This document shows, piece by piece, positions 35,875-46,734 of a DNA stretch of 64,000 bases. Where the stretch lies: positions 8,235,318-8,299,317 of the forward strand of contig NW_004624743.1 in the NCBI RefSeq assembly GCF_000247695.1, in the 5' to 3' direction. The position numbers were made by a program, and so were the translations under genes. Positions within the stretch are counted from its first letter, which is position 1; each line of letters begins with the position of its first letter. Below the pieces are notes generated by a model. It made no database searches. It worked only from the letters and a program-made list of their open reading frames with translations, and was not told the DNA's origin. The DNA is from Heterocephalus glaber (taxonomy: Eukaryota > Chordata > Mammalia > Rodentia > Bathyergidae).

Positions 35875-36185
35875 CAGCTGTACCTTAAGACCATAATGTA
35901 CACTGAAATAAATCAGATACCTAAGTCTAAATGTGGCATGGTATCTCTTATATAAGAAACCCAAAGTACACATAATTTAGAAAGTGAAATAAAAGGTAGT
36001 GAATAGGAAACGGGGAAATAGACCTTTTCCAAATGGGAAGGGGACCAGGAATTGGAGGCAGCGTGAAGAAGAGGGAAAAGGGATGAAAAATGAATCAAGA
36101 TGTGCTCTGTACATGTACCGACTTCCCACAAGGAATGTAATCATTACGTACTAGAAATGTGTATCAGTAAAAATCAAAGAAAATG
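35875..36185 (+). mobile_element. LINE-1 3' end, sense
   Basis: TACACTGAAATAAATCAGATACCTAAGTCTAAATG, then ATCTCTTATATAAGAAACCCAAAGTA, then a G/A-rich section and AATCAAGATGTGCTCTGTACATG. The same phrases, in order, occur at 57700-57985, so the two copies belong to one subfamily. Confidence 0.75.
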
Positions 36186-38845
36186 AAATTCAGTGCCGAC
36201 ACCTAATGCTGTTTCTGTCAGTGATGGGCAGTCGATGCAGTGGTCCTGTATGTCCTAGTGACATTGTAGCCTCTTAGTTGGTGTAAATAGAGTCTGATGC
36301 TCACAGAAAAGCAAACTGACTTAATGGCGTACTTCTCAGAATGTGTCTTCCTCATGGAATGATGCATGACTGCCCTTTAATATTTAATTTAATATTTTAA
36401 TTAACATTTGAAGACTGAAAACTAAAAATATTTTACATGGGTTAAAATGTTTTATTGAAATTTTTTATATTGCTTAGAGCATACTAAGATAAGAAACTAG
36501 ATGAGAATAAAGCTGAAGCCACAGCAAAGGAAGATGCATGCCACTCAACTGGCAATGAGGTGACAGAGGGACAGCCGGGTGGTGACTCACTCACGGTGCT
36601 CCTAGCAGGTTCCTCTTCCTGAGTGACACCAGCATCTGTGGGGCTTGTAGGGAAGATGCCTGCATTCTCCACCTTCTCCATACTTTATCCTAACTCAAGA
36701 AACTGGAATATGTTCCTGTTCCTTGTTACCTGAAAAAGCCAAATGCTTTCATGTTAAGATGGTAAAATGGAAGAGTACATTATATGGAAGTCATTTGAAA
36801 ACTGTAAAATTGTTTTCAAATCTGAGGTAAGGTTTAGGATGTGCAGGATATAACTTAGTCTCAAAATTTGCATGCTCTTCAAGGCAACATTCCTTTGGTG
36901 GTTAGAATTTCCATTGTAAAACATTCCTCGACTTTCTGAAGTAGCCCAGAGGTGGTTAGGACTTGCGCATTTCAATAGCTCCACACTCATCTCAGTACTG
37001 CTGCTTGCACAATTTAAACTCTTGGGCAGAAAATGTAGCTGCAAAACTTCTAGGGAATTTATATACTATGTTTTTTCCCAGAGTCATATTGATAACTATT
37101 TAGCATAAATTGTTATCAACCTAAGATCTTTTTTTTTTAATAAGCTCGCATCTCTTTTTCTATCTCAGAATAGGTCAGAAGGAAGAGTGTGAAATGCTAC
37201 TAGACACAGGAACAGTGGTAGAAAAGTCGGCACTGAGAATGTGGAACTGAAAGAGAAAGCGGTCCACTGGAAGGGTCAACAGAACACGAATCATACAATG
37301 GCGGATATTGACAATGGTGACACAAGACAGAAAATGTAAAAGTTTCTTCTAAAACCTGTCTTAATGTAGGTAAGGGCAATTATAAAGCATGAGAAAATAT
37401 TTAATAAAGATGATTAAAATCAAAACACTTCATGAGTTTACGGAACTAATATGTCTTGAGAAAATGAATGTCTAGGACATACCCATTAGTGAGGTGGCAG
37501 AACTGAAGGTCATCTTTATCTGTTCCTTTAAAAGGTGACTTTCTTCTTTCCTCTTATGGCCTTCCTAGACTTTATTCTCAGAGATTTTGATATAAATCAA
37601 AAACCTTCTTTGGTAGATGGTAATATATTAAAACACTCATCAAAAGTACAAGAATTGACATATAGGCTACCTGGGAAAATCTACAATAAACACATTTCTT
37701 CTGCTTTTTTTGGATGTTAATATGCTCACCATTATACTGACAACATTGCATGTAAAGCTAATGCTACCGTAAAGAATAACATCTGAAGACAGACTTTGGG
37801 AAAGCTATAAATGCAACCTCCAAATCAGAATTTGTGGATGTTATATTGAGAAAATCAGCATGCAAATGCTATTTTATAGTAAATGCTTCATTTTTTCCCT
37901 CCACATAAGAATTGCTCTTTGAAAGTACTTAATGCATTTGTTCAAGTTTGCAAGTGAGAAGGGAACTAGGATTGATCTCAGGAGGCCTCAGCTGCCCATC
38001 ATGAAGTGGTTTGGCCATGCAGGTATCTGTATTCTCTGCTCACATCTCAAACACACTGATGCTGTGCACTTAAGAAACAGCAAATTACTTCTGCAAACAA
38101 AAACCCTCCCAGTTTGGAGGGCTAAGAGGGGGCAATGAGAGTGATGTACACAGAGCTCCCTCCGTCTGCTTTTCCTCAGGCTTGGGCTCAGACTGCTAAT
38201 AGCCAGGTTATAAAGAGACTTGACTTAAACCTTTTCATTTTCCCCTCTCCCATTTGGAATTTGTTTCATGTGACTTCTATTAGCATAACAAAAGTCACCT
38301 GTATTATAGCAACAGTTGGCTGACTTATTATTAGGAACATGGCAGGGAGACTACCTGTGATTCTAAAAATTACTAGACCAGTGCAAATTGAATTCTACAA
38401 TTTGGACATCTCTAAGGACTCCTTAAAGTATCAATCACTAGTCCAGTGAACTGTCCAGAAATTAGCCATTTGGATGCCCAATTCCAACAAACCGATGCTG
38501 TCATTCCATATTTGCCACTTTGGGCTCAGAGACTCAATGCAAAGAGGCATGCATTTTTTTGGTAAAAAAAAAGTGCATTGGGAGGACGCTGCATACTAAA
38601 TTACCCTCCCAGTCTGACCCTGTCCTTAGGTTTTTATTGCCTGAACTGGCACCAAAGAAACTCCTTGAAAATAACGCATCCCTTGTCCATTCAGTGGTTA
38701 ATGATGCTTAAAAAAATCAGTTTGTGACTGTGACCTAAATTATGCCAGAAGCTGTAAAACCATGGTTTCTTTAAATTCAAATATGACCCACATACTTTAA
38801 AACGATTACACTGACCCTATAGTACCATTGCTGAGTGTGCGTGTC
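36186..38845. other. Unassigned
   Basis: About 2.7 kb, mostly AT-rich, with an AT-palindromic stretch near 36379-36405. An open plus-strand run at 36488-36620, translating to a K/E/A-rich peptide, has no recognised homology and lies directly after a stop. Confidence 0.35.
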
Positions 38846-38885
38846 CACACACACACACGCGCACACACACACACACACACACACC
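38846..38885. repeat. (CA)n microsatellite
   Basis: CA units interrupted once by CGCG. Confidence 0.95.
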
Positions 38886-39980
38886 ACTTGGCATTAAATG
38901 ACTCAATAAAAGAAATGGTATTTTTCAGACTTCCATGTTAAAGAAAAGGCTCATGAAAGAGATGTAAGTGAGCTTTAAGCCAAACATTTGTTTGGCTTTG
39001 CTGCAGCAGGCTACAGGAATGTAAACTTTTTTTTTTTTCTTCAATGACTTCAGCTCCTAATTTGAAAGCTAGGATTTTTAGGAGTGAGCAAGAGACTATA
39101 TTTGGCCAAAAAATTCTGCTGGCTCTCCTTAGCCAATCTGCACATTCAAAACAATACTTCTTTATCAAAAAAACAATAGTCTGTTTTATTCACAGCACAT
39201 GTAGAAGTTGGAACATCGACTAAATTCCACTTTCTTTTCTCGCAGTGTGTCTGTAACCAGCTAATGAGCTGCAACAGAGGCTGGCCTTCATTTTCAGCAA
39301 ATTAAGTTCATCCCTCACAGGAATTGTGGTCTGGCTGTGGCACCGCTCCTAGGTATGGGTGGGATTTGTTTCTCCTACCAGTTGTAGGTTAGCCGCATGG
39401 GTACGTGCTGTCCCACCACACAACAAAATTCTCTCTATAATAACCAGTCTAAGTAGCCTTTTACCCCACAAAAGTAGATCCCATTTAATTTACTTTGTGT
39501 GTCTAGCACTCCCCCTCCAACCGCATCATTGGCATAGTCTGATATTTATACAACTTTTTATTTTAAACTATTTATGTAGAGTTGAGACTTCAGTAGCACT
39601 CCCTGTCAGAGGCAGTGAGCATGCCCAAAGCCTGGACCCTGAGAATGTAAGAGGGGAAGAGTGATGCGTGTTCCTGGGGCTCTCTTCTCCAGAGCACTCT
39701 CACACACTTGCAACTCACAGAGAAGTAAAGAGAGGTTAAACCTGCACTGGTCAAATTTGCCAGACAAAGTGCTCCTAGGATATTGAATGCTGATGGGAGA
39801 TGCCCAGTGTGTCTCCATGTTTCTTTGACAAAACACTCAATCAAACCTGCTGTGTGACATAGAATTTTAAGTTCAGAGGTGGTAGCATTGTTAAGGACCT
39901 CTCTTCATACACAGTGAGCTACTCCATTACTCAATTATTCTAGGGGGAATCTCCCTTCAAATAGGAACTTGGAGCAGAGA
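38886..39980. other. Unassigned
   Basis: A TTCTTTTCTCGCAG stretch near 39232-39245 resembles a splice acceptor, but no open frame with a donor follows. Nothing else recognised. Confidence 0.35.
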
Positions 39981-39995
39981 AAAGGGAAACCTCTG

Positions 39996-40076
39996 CTTTT
40001 TTGGTACCGGGGATCAAACTTGGGACCTTGCGCTTGCGAGGCGGATTCTGGAACCACTGAGCTAAATCCCCAGCCC
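39996..40076 (-). mobile_element. ID SINE, antisense, young
   Basis: Short T run, GGTACCGGGGATCAAACTTGGGACCTTGCGCTTGCGAGGCGG, then TCTGGAACCACTGAGCTAAATCCCCAGCCC. The 15-bp flanks AAAGGGAAACCTCTG (39981-39995) and AAGGGGAAACCTCTG (40077-40091) differ at one base, so this is a recent insertion. It carries the GGTTCC box A variant. Confidence 0.9.
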
Positions 40077-40091
40077 AAGGGGAAACCTCTG

Positions 40092-42381
40092 ATTTGGGGC
40101 CCTACTATTGGTTACATTTTTCTTATATAAAACTTTCTGCTTTCTTTTTTAACTTTCAAAATGAGAGAAAGGATGCACATTTAAAATAGATATTTAACAA
40201 CACAAAATATAATGCTGGTTTATTTTTCCATTCGGATAATGACCTTGAAGCCTATACAATCTCTTGACCTGTAAAGTGTGTTGTGTTAATGTTTCCTATT
40301 TGTAAAGTCTTGCTCCAATCCTTGGTCCTTTTTTCCTTTCTTCTTTTGGTGGATTCCTCCCCAGTTTGCAAGATCTGGCTTGTGTGTCCTTTTTTCATGG
40401 AAAAGTCCCTCATATGCCCAAAGAAGAATGTGGCTTTGCAGTGGAATAAGATAGTTGAGAGAGGTGAGTTTCCATTCTGGCGGGTGCCCGGAAAGGTGAA
40501 GAAGCAGAGAAGAACTGTAAGACAGCAGGTCCCAGGCGTGCCTCACTTCCCTGGGGAGGATGAGGACAGGTGGGAACCAGCATGGAGGGAGGGAGGTCCC
40601 TGAGAGCAGGGTGGAGTGGTGACTGCAGTGACCTCTGGATTCCTTGCCCAATTCTCTCTCCAGAGTCCTCGCATTTTAAGCCCCTAGAAGTTAGAGATAA
40701 TTGGGAGAGGAGGATAGGCAAAGATCTCACTGCTGCCATGATGTGAGCTTGGATTTCAAATAAAACATGAATAGTCATGAAAAAAAGTAAAATTATGTAT
40801 AGATATTTACACATTGGAGCTGGCTCCAGCTTCGTATGGACAGGGGAAATGACTGTGCTCCCTTGCGGTCACATTCAGCACATTCCTGTGTCAGAGTGTG
40901 TGGCACACAGTAGGCACACAGGAAGCAGACACATAGTAGGCACGCAGGAAGCAGTTAACAGAGTGATCCCATCCCGTAGAACTGGGGTGCCATGCCAACT
41001 GCTCCAGATCTGTGATCTGGTTTCTCTCTTGGGGTCAGAGTGAACAAGTCCTGCCTCATTTGCCTGCTGCACGCCAGCTTGGCCTGTTTACCCCTGTGGT
41101 TTCCCACACTCCAAGACAACTCGGCAGTGCTTGAAATTATACTTCAGCCTTTCCCGGAGCATCTTGCCTGCCCACCTGACCTGCAGTGGCTCCGCTTCTG
41201 TACCGTGCACACCAGTACTGCAGTGCTTGGTGTCACTGAGCCTCTATGGGCGTCCACCCCACAGTAGGGAAGGGGGACCTCATCAGTGCTGGGGACTGGC
41301 TGTCTTCCAGAACTGCACTGTGGGTCATTCCGCCTTGTACTTTGGTGAAATCTCTTTTCCCCACTGCCTTTTAGTGAAGAAAGGGGCCTGGGGTGTGTTA
41401 CAGCCTATAAAATAGAAGCAGAATGCCCAGTATGTGGGCAGAAAACTTCCACTTTCCCCCTTGAGCAGAGATCCACTGAGAGGACGTCCCACTGGTATAC
41501 TCCCTGCTCCTCTAACTTTCCGGGCGTTTCCTGCGTCTGGCACCTATAAGCCAGATGAGCTGTTTGCTGACACACTCAGCCCTGTGGTGTGAAGATGCCT
41601 GTTTTGTTCCCCCTTCAACCCTTGCCAAGGCCTCTGCCAGGTCCTGCGTGCGTGGTGGAGACCTGAGTGTCCACTTCTTGCGGACACATTCATGTGATAT
41701 AAATGTTCGTCATGCACATTTAAACTGTAATAGAATTAAATGCCGGTAGATATTGTTTTAATGACTTTACACACCAGACAGAAACACTTAGGAAAGAGCA
41801 TACTGCTTTCCTCCGCACCTCCCCTCTTCTCTTGTACACTCATTCAAATATTTTGGTTGCAAGCAGCAGAAAACCCAATTCAAATGGGCCCGATGGGCTG
41901 GGAGGGGCCTCTTACCGGACAGGTGAAGTGCAGGCAACTCTATTCTGTCCCTGAAACGTGACTCCTCTTCTTTCCATTCACCTTCCAGAGCCACCCACAG
42001 TGACAGGACAGGGGCCAGCAGAAAACATCCAAGGTGCCCCATTTTCGTGTTCATGACCTCCGGTAGCTACTAAAGGACTTCCTTTCCCCAGGAGCTTTCA
42101 GCAAATATATGCTTAAATTTTATCTGTCCAATTTTTAAATGCATCACATATGCCACTCTCTTCCTTCATTATTTCTCTCTTCTACCATCTATTTGGTTAA
42201 AGGAGAAAACTGGGAATGGGGGCAGTGTAACATATGAGTGGATCTGGTTGGGAGCATGGTGAAGAATAGACCCTCAACAACACAGGTTCCAGCTGCTTGT
42301 AATTAATCACTCTCAATTAATCAATCCATTGAAAGCAATGGGAGTGGTGAAAAGAAACTGGCCGAGCTCTGATAGTGCTGT
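40092..42381. other. Unassigned, moderate GC
   Basis: Overlapping frames of 90-134 codons on both strands (40283-40814, 41131-41415 and others) arise from a locally higher GC content. None has a recognised domain. GTGTGTGGCACACAGTAGGCACAC near 40900 may be an L2 scrap. Confidence 0.35.
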
Positions 42382-42460
42382 GTACTAGATGTGTAATTCC
42401 AGGCAATTTGTTTAACCTCTCAGAAACATAGTTTTCCTATAAGGATCAAGCAAGATATTT
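42382..42460 (-). mobile_element. MIR SINE, antisense
   Basis: GTGTAATTCCAGGCAATTTGTTTAACCTCTCAGAAACATAGTTTTCCTATAAGG is a mutated MIR complement (GTGTGACCTTGGGCAAGTTACTTAACCTCTCTGTGCCTCAGTTTCCTCATCTG). Confidence 0.7.
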
Positions 42461-45400
42461 ATTTATTTATTTGAAACTGCTCCAAATGCCAGGAGTCACT
42501 GTTGCTGTTTTAAATTGTATAAAGAGAATGGTCATTATAAGATTTTGGAGTGTATCGGAATCTTTACTTCTTCAAAAGTGAAAGATGATGGACAATTTGA
42601 AATGGACAACTGACTATGCTAGATGCCAAGAATATGATTATTGATAATCATTAATGTTAACTAACAATAGAGAAAATAACTATAAAATGATATGGAAAGT
42701 TGCATCTTCCAGCGTATGCCTAGAAAATTTATTTCTTTTTTCTTCTTGGATAGGAACTTATAAAGAGATTTCTGTAAACTAGCTAGAACCATGCTGGCAC
42801 TTCTAGTGCCACTCTCCCCTTTAACTTATCTTCATACCTCTTCTAAGACCAGCCGGGCTCAAACTGTATCTCTGACATTCCACTTCTATCACAATCACTC
42901 CAAACCCAGATCACTGAGCATTCTGATCTCTTCTGTCCTTCATCTAAATGGTAATGAAACTTACTGCCTTGTCTCCTTTCTCACTTCCATAATCTTCGTT
43001 TTGGATCTATCTTATTTCTTTTCTCTGGCCTGTGAGTATCATCCAACCAACCACCGGGCTCCAACTGATTCCCTTCTTGTTTATAAAGTGTTGCTCAGCA
43101 ATGACCCTGCCATTCCTTTCTGCAAGAATCTTTTTCTTTCCTCTCTCCTTTCTTTTTCCCCTCCTTCATCATCTTTGTTTTTGTTTTTGGTGATGTCCAC
43201 AAGGAACATAAAACAATTAAAAATGCTGAAATATTTAGCATGAACTAATTAAACATAAACTAAAACAAAGATGAATCAGGTGGAGCAAAGAGATAAATAT
43301 GAGAAAATCTGAGAAAGATCTTTTATCAGCTCACGTTCAGACTTAACTCTGAGCTTTATGGTAGTTCAAGTAGAAACACAGGTTTTGTTGTAGGTGGTCA
43401 TTAACTCAAAATTTTAAAATAATTAACTTTATGCTTAGCATTCATGTTTGAAAAATTTGAAATTAGTACAGGAAAAGAAAGGTTTCTAAGGGTGTGATGA
43501 AAAGCTTTTTAAAAGCACATGTGTAACATGTAAGTAAAAATAAGTACTTAGTGAAAACATTTTTAGCATAATACATATACACACTGAACCCTCAATTAAT
43601 TAAAATCCAGTTAACTTTAATCCTTTACTAATTAAAATTTCCTTTCTTCATTTAAATAGGAGGAAAGCAAATAGGAGAGGGAAAAACAACATACAGTTAC
43701 CCATTGTAGGGTTAAAAACCTACACCCATTGACTCACCAAACACTGTATTGTGGGCTTTTGCGTGTGAAGGAATGTGTGTTTGCAGGGGGCATTCTTTTT
43801 ACTGCAGAAACTTTCTTCTTTGTGTTGGTTATGTAACACTGACTTCACTCACACAGCGACTTGGATGTGTCTGGAAAACAGCTTCATTATTTTTTTCTAT
43901 AGCTATTCTGGTTCTCTTATAAATTTAGAGTCCTATGCATTTTAAAATTCAGTCCAATCCAATAATTAAAGCCACCCTTTTAGGTAATGCTGTCAGTATA
44001 AGAAAACAGGCTTGGTCTCCCAGATTTCTCAAACCTTCTGTCCACTTCTGGGCACTCTGTCAAGTTGGTGTCTGAGTGTGTTCCCAGTCTTGGAGTGGGA
44101 GGGAAGACCTGGTATCTTCCGAAGTGGGGTCCGGTAGATCCCCTCTCTCAGGGTGAAGTCCTCTATCTCTTGGCCTTGTGGACAGTAGGGCAGATGTGGG
44201 CACCTTTCATCTTGGCATGATCCACTTGACTTCCACTTAGCTTAGCGCTGTAGAGTCTCTGCTTTTTCCCATGAAACAACCAGGTGGAAAGCCTACACTA
44301 GCCTCTTCTCATGGAGACACCATGTATGCTAGCTCTCAACTCAGCTGCTTTGGGAGACAAGGGGTCTGGTGCAATGGGAACTCATGGTTTCTACCCAGGC
44401 CTATTAAACCAAGAAGAGCCCGGGAAAGCCATTCCTCAAGGCTGATAGCTGCGATCTCCTGAGGTGGGTGAGCGGGAGCTCTGCAAGCTTGCATGGTGGG
44501 TCACATATGAAATTTGAGGTTGCCCTTCCTTCGAGCTTCCATGTACTTGACTGCTCAGAGAGTGAAATCGAGAAATGGAGATGTATTGTCAGTAGTTTTT
44601 CGCAGCCTGCCATCCTCAGCTCCCAGCAACAGAGCGCTGTCCTCTTTTCCTTTTGTACTAAGCCCTTTTGCCACACAGCAGCAAACCTCATGAACTAGGG
44701 GAGAATTCGGCATGTGAGTCTCCAGGCTTAGTCCTTGAAATGTGAAATAGGTCCTCAAAGAATTTAGCAAATCTATTTACTCACCACAAAGCTTTGATTC
44801 CAAGCTAAATAATTATCATTTCCTGATCTAGGGCAATAAAATTTCTGGGTTGGCCTTAGAAAAAAGAAACATAATTTAGAGAATGTCATTAATACATTGG
44901 TTTAATGTTTCCAAAATACCATCCCTGGCACAGTTAAATATGCACAGTTAAAAGTCTAGAAATCTGTGTGGCTGAATGTGCAGTTTGCACTCTGCAGCTT
45001 CTGGTAAAATTAACTCGAAAAACACTTTCTAATCCATTTTGTCTAGCAAGTAGAAAAGGTGGAGAGTTAGTTTTATTGTGAACTAAAAGTGGATAAAAAC
45101 TAGTGGATTATATTTAGTATGCAGCCTATTTTAAAACCAGAAATTATTACAGCTGTCATGACAAAAATAGGCAAACACTTCTTTCATCAATATATAATGA
45201 ATTAACAAAAAGGCAACTTTTGCACTGTAAGGTTCCTGAGAGATTTTTAAATTACCATTTTTAGAGATTGTTTTTTAAGTGTTTTCTCAGAGAAATAAAG
45301 CTTTAGTCAATTTTATTTTATGAATGCCATAGTGTTAAGTTTTATGTGATAGCAAAATAAACTCAATTATTTTACACTTTCCTCCATTATATTTCTTTAA

Positions 45401-45480
45401 TTGGAGAGGGTCCTGTCAAATAGAGATGAAAATTAAATTATGATAACAAAAAAAGTATACCTAGAAAATCATACAAATTC
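42461..45480. other. Unassigned
   Basis: The 150-codon plus-strand frame at 42791-43243 is rich in S, L, F and P in a pyrimidine-rich stretch, has no domain and ends in AT-rich sequence. I treat it as non-coding. The remainder is AT-rich with no family recognised. Confidence 0.35.
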
Positions 45481-45568
45481 TTTTTTTTTTTTTTTTTTGG
45501 TACCAGAGATCGAACACAGGACCTTGCACGAGGCAGACTCAGTGTCACTGAGCTAAATCCCTGGCTTC
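45481..45568 (-). mobile_element. ID SINE, antisense
   Basis: T18 run, GGTACCAGAGATCGAACACAGGACCTTGCACGAGGCAGACTCAGTGTCACTGAGCTAAATCCCTGGC. CAAATTC occurs on both sides (about 45474-45480 and 45572-45578). The box A neighbourhood has a small deletion. Confidence 0.85.
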
Positions 45569-46612
45569 AAGCAAATTCTTAATGAAGGCTATGCATTTAC
45601 TTTATACGAAGAAATAGTTCCTTTGTGGAGAAAACTGATAATTAGAAGTATTGAGTTAGATATTCGTGAAAGAATAGTGAATTGCCCACTATTACATTAC
45701 ATTATATCTCAGTCTTGGTATTCTATTCTAATTATGAGACAAAATTTATCCCAAATTCAAAATTCATCATAAAAAGAAACACATATAATGACCACATTTC
45801 CTAAAATAGCCTCTGAAATTATGGGCACATTTATTCGTGTTAAAGTGAGGTTTGCATTTTAATTTAGAGGATGGCTCTCTGGATTGCTTTTCTGAATAAT
45901 TTCATTTTAAGGACAGTTTGTAAGAACAGATAAAACTAAAGCATATCGTGGACGCATCTCTTTTTCTCTCCTATGTGCCTGAAACAGTCTAAGTTGAGAA
46001 ACTTTTTCTCTATTATACTTGTAAAAAAATTTTAATTGAAATATATATATATAATTTTACAAAACGAATGAAAAATGATGGAAATACTGTTTTTAACTCC
46101 TTTTTCAATAATTTTGACTATAACTGTCATTAATATGAAAGTTATCAATTTGAAATTGTTTTTATTTGTTTTTCTTAAGGGATGTCAATTTCTTTTTTCT
46201 TATAAACCTAGAAATTCAGATGTAATATAATATTCTCACTCATGCAATATTATTATAAGATATTATAATATTATTATAGGAATTTTTGTGTTTTTTTGGT
46301 GACCTAATCATGAAAATAAAACTTTAAAGATAATTTTAAAAAATTTCTTCTTTGTTGAGCAGTAATTTAGATAAAACCTCTGGAATGTAATTTGACTTGA
46401 GGAATTTGATACGTTTGCAATAGTAGGTAGAGGCTTATTAAAGTTTATACTTAAATATGATACTTAGAATTATTTTAACTTCAGAACTATGTCATGATTT
46501 CTGGAACTTTTCATTTTTTAAAATTTTGTTGACTGTGGTACACCATTGTAATTATTTCTGTAAATGGAAAATATTGCTTAAATCTGAGCTCTCTAGAAAC
46601 CATACCAGGGCT
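45569..46612. other. Unassigned
   Basis: Very AT-rich, with a short (AT)n at 46041-46052 and AT palindromes around 46245-46280. Confidence 0.35.
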
Positions 46613-46626
46613 CTGATATCATTCTT

Positions 46627-46720
46627 TTTTTTTTTTTTTTTTCTTTTGGTACCGGGGATCGAACTCAGGAACTTGCGCTTGCGAGGCAGGCAGTGGAACC
46701 ACTGAGCTAAATCCCGGGCC
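46627..46720 (-). mobile_element. ID SINE, antisense, young
   Basis: Long T run, CTTTTGGTACCGGGGATCGAACTCAGGAACTTGCGCTTGCGAGGCAGG, then CAGTGGAACCACTGAGCTAAATCCCGGGCC. A perfect 14-bp duplication CTGATATCATTCTT flanks it (46613-46626 and 46721-46734). It is the least mutated ID copy here and shows both polymerase III boxes clearly on the minus strand. Confidence 0.95.
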
Positions 46721-46734
46721 CTGATATCATTCTT

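Noticed and set aside
36484..36681. 65-codon minus-strand and 44-codon plus-strand frames
   Set aside because: Peptides look mildly protein-like, but no homology is recalled, and the plus frame starts right after a stop with no splice acceptor.
39232..39300. Second exon after acceptor TTCTTTTCTCGCAG
   Set aside because: No donor at a sensible distance, and frames close quickly.
40283..40814. Overlapping frames of 106-134 codons on both strands
   Set aside because: Three different frames open at once in a GC-richer stretch indicates composition, not coding. A splice-like TTTGCAG and GTGAGT pair at 40434-40470 would bound an implausibly small exon.
42791..43243. 150-codon plus-strand open frame
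   Set aside because: Composition-driven (pyrimidine-rich, S/L/F/P-rich), no domain, no splice context, AT-rich end.
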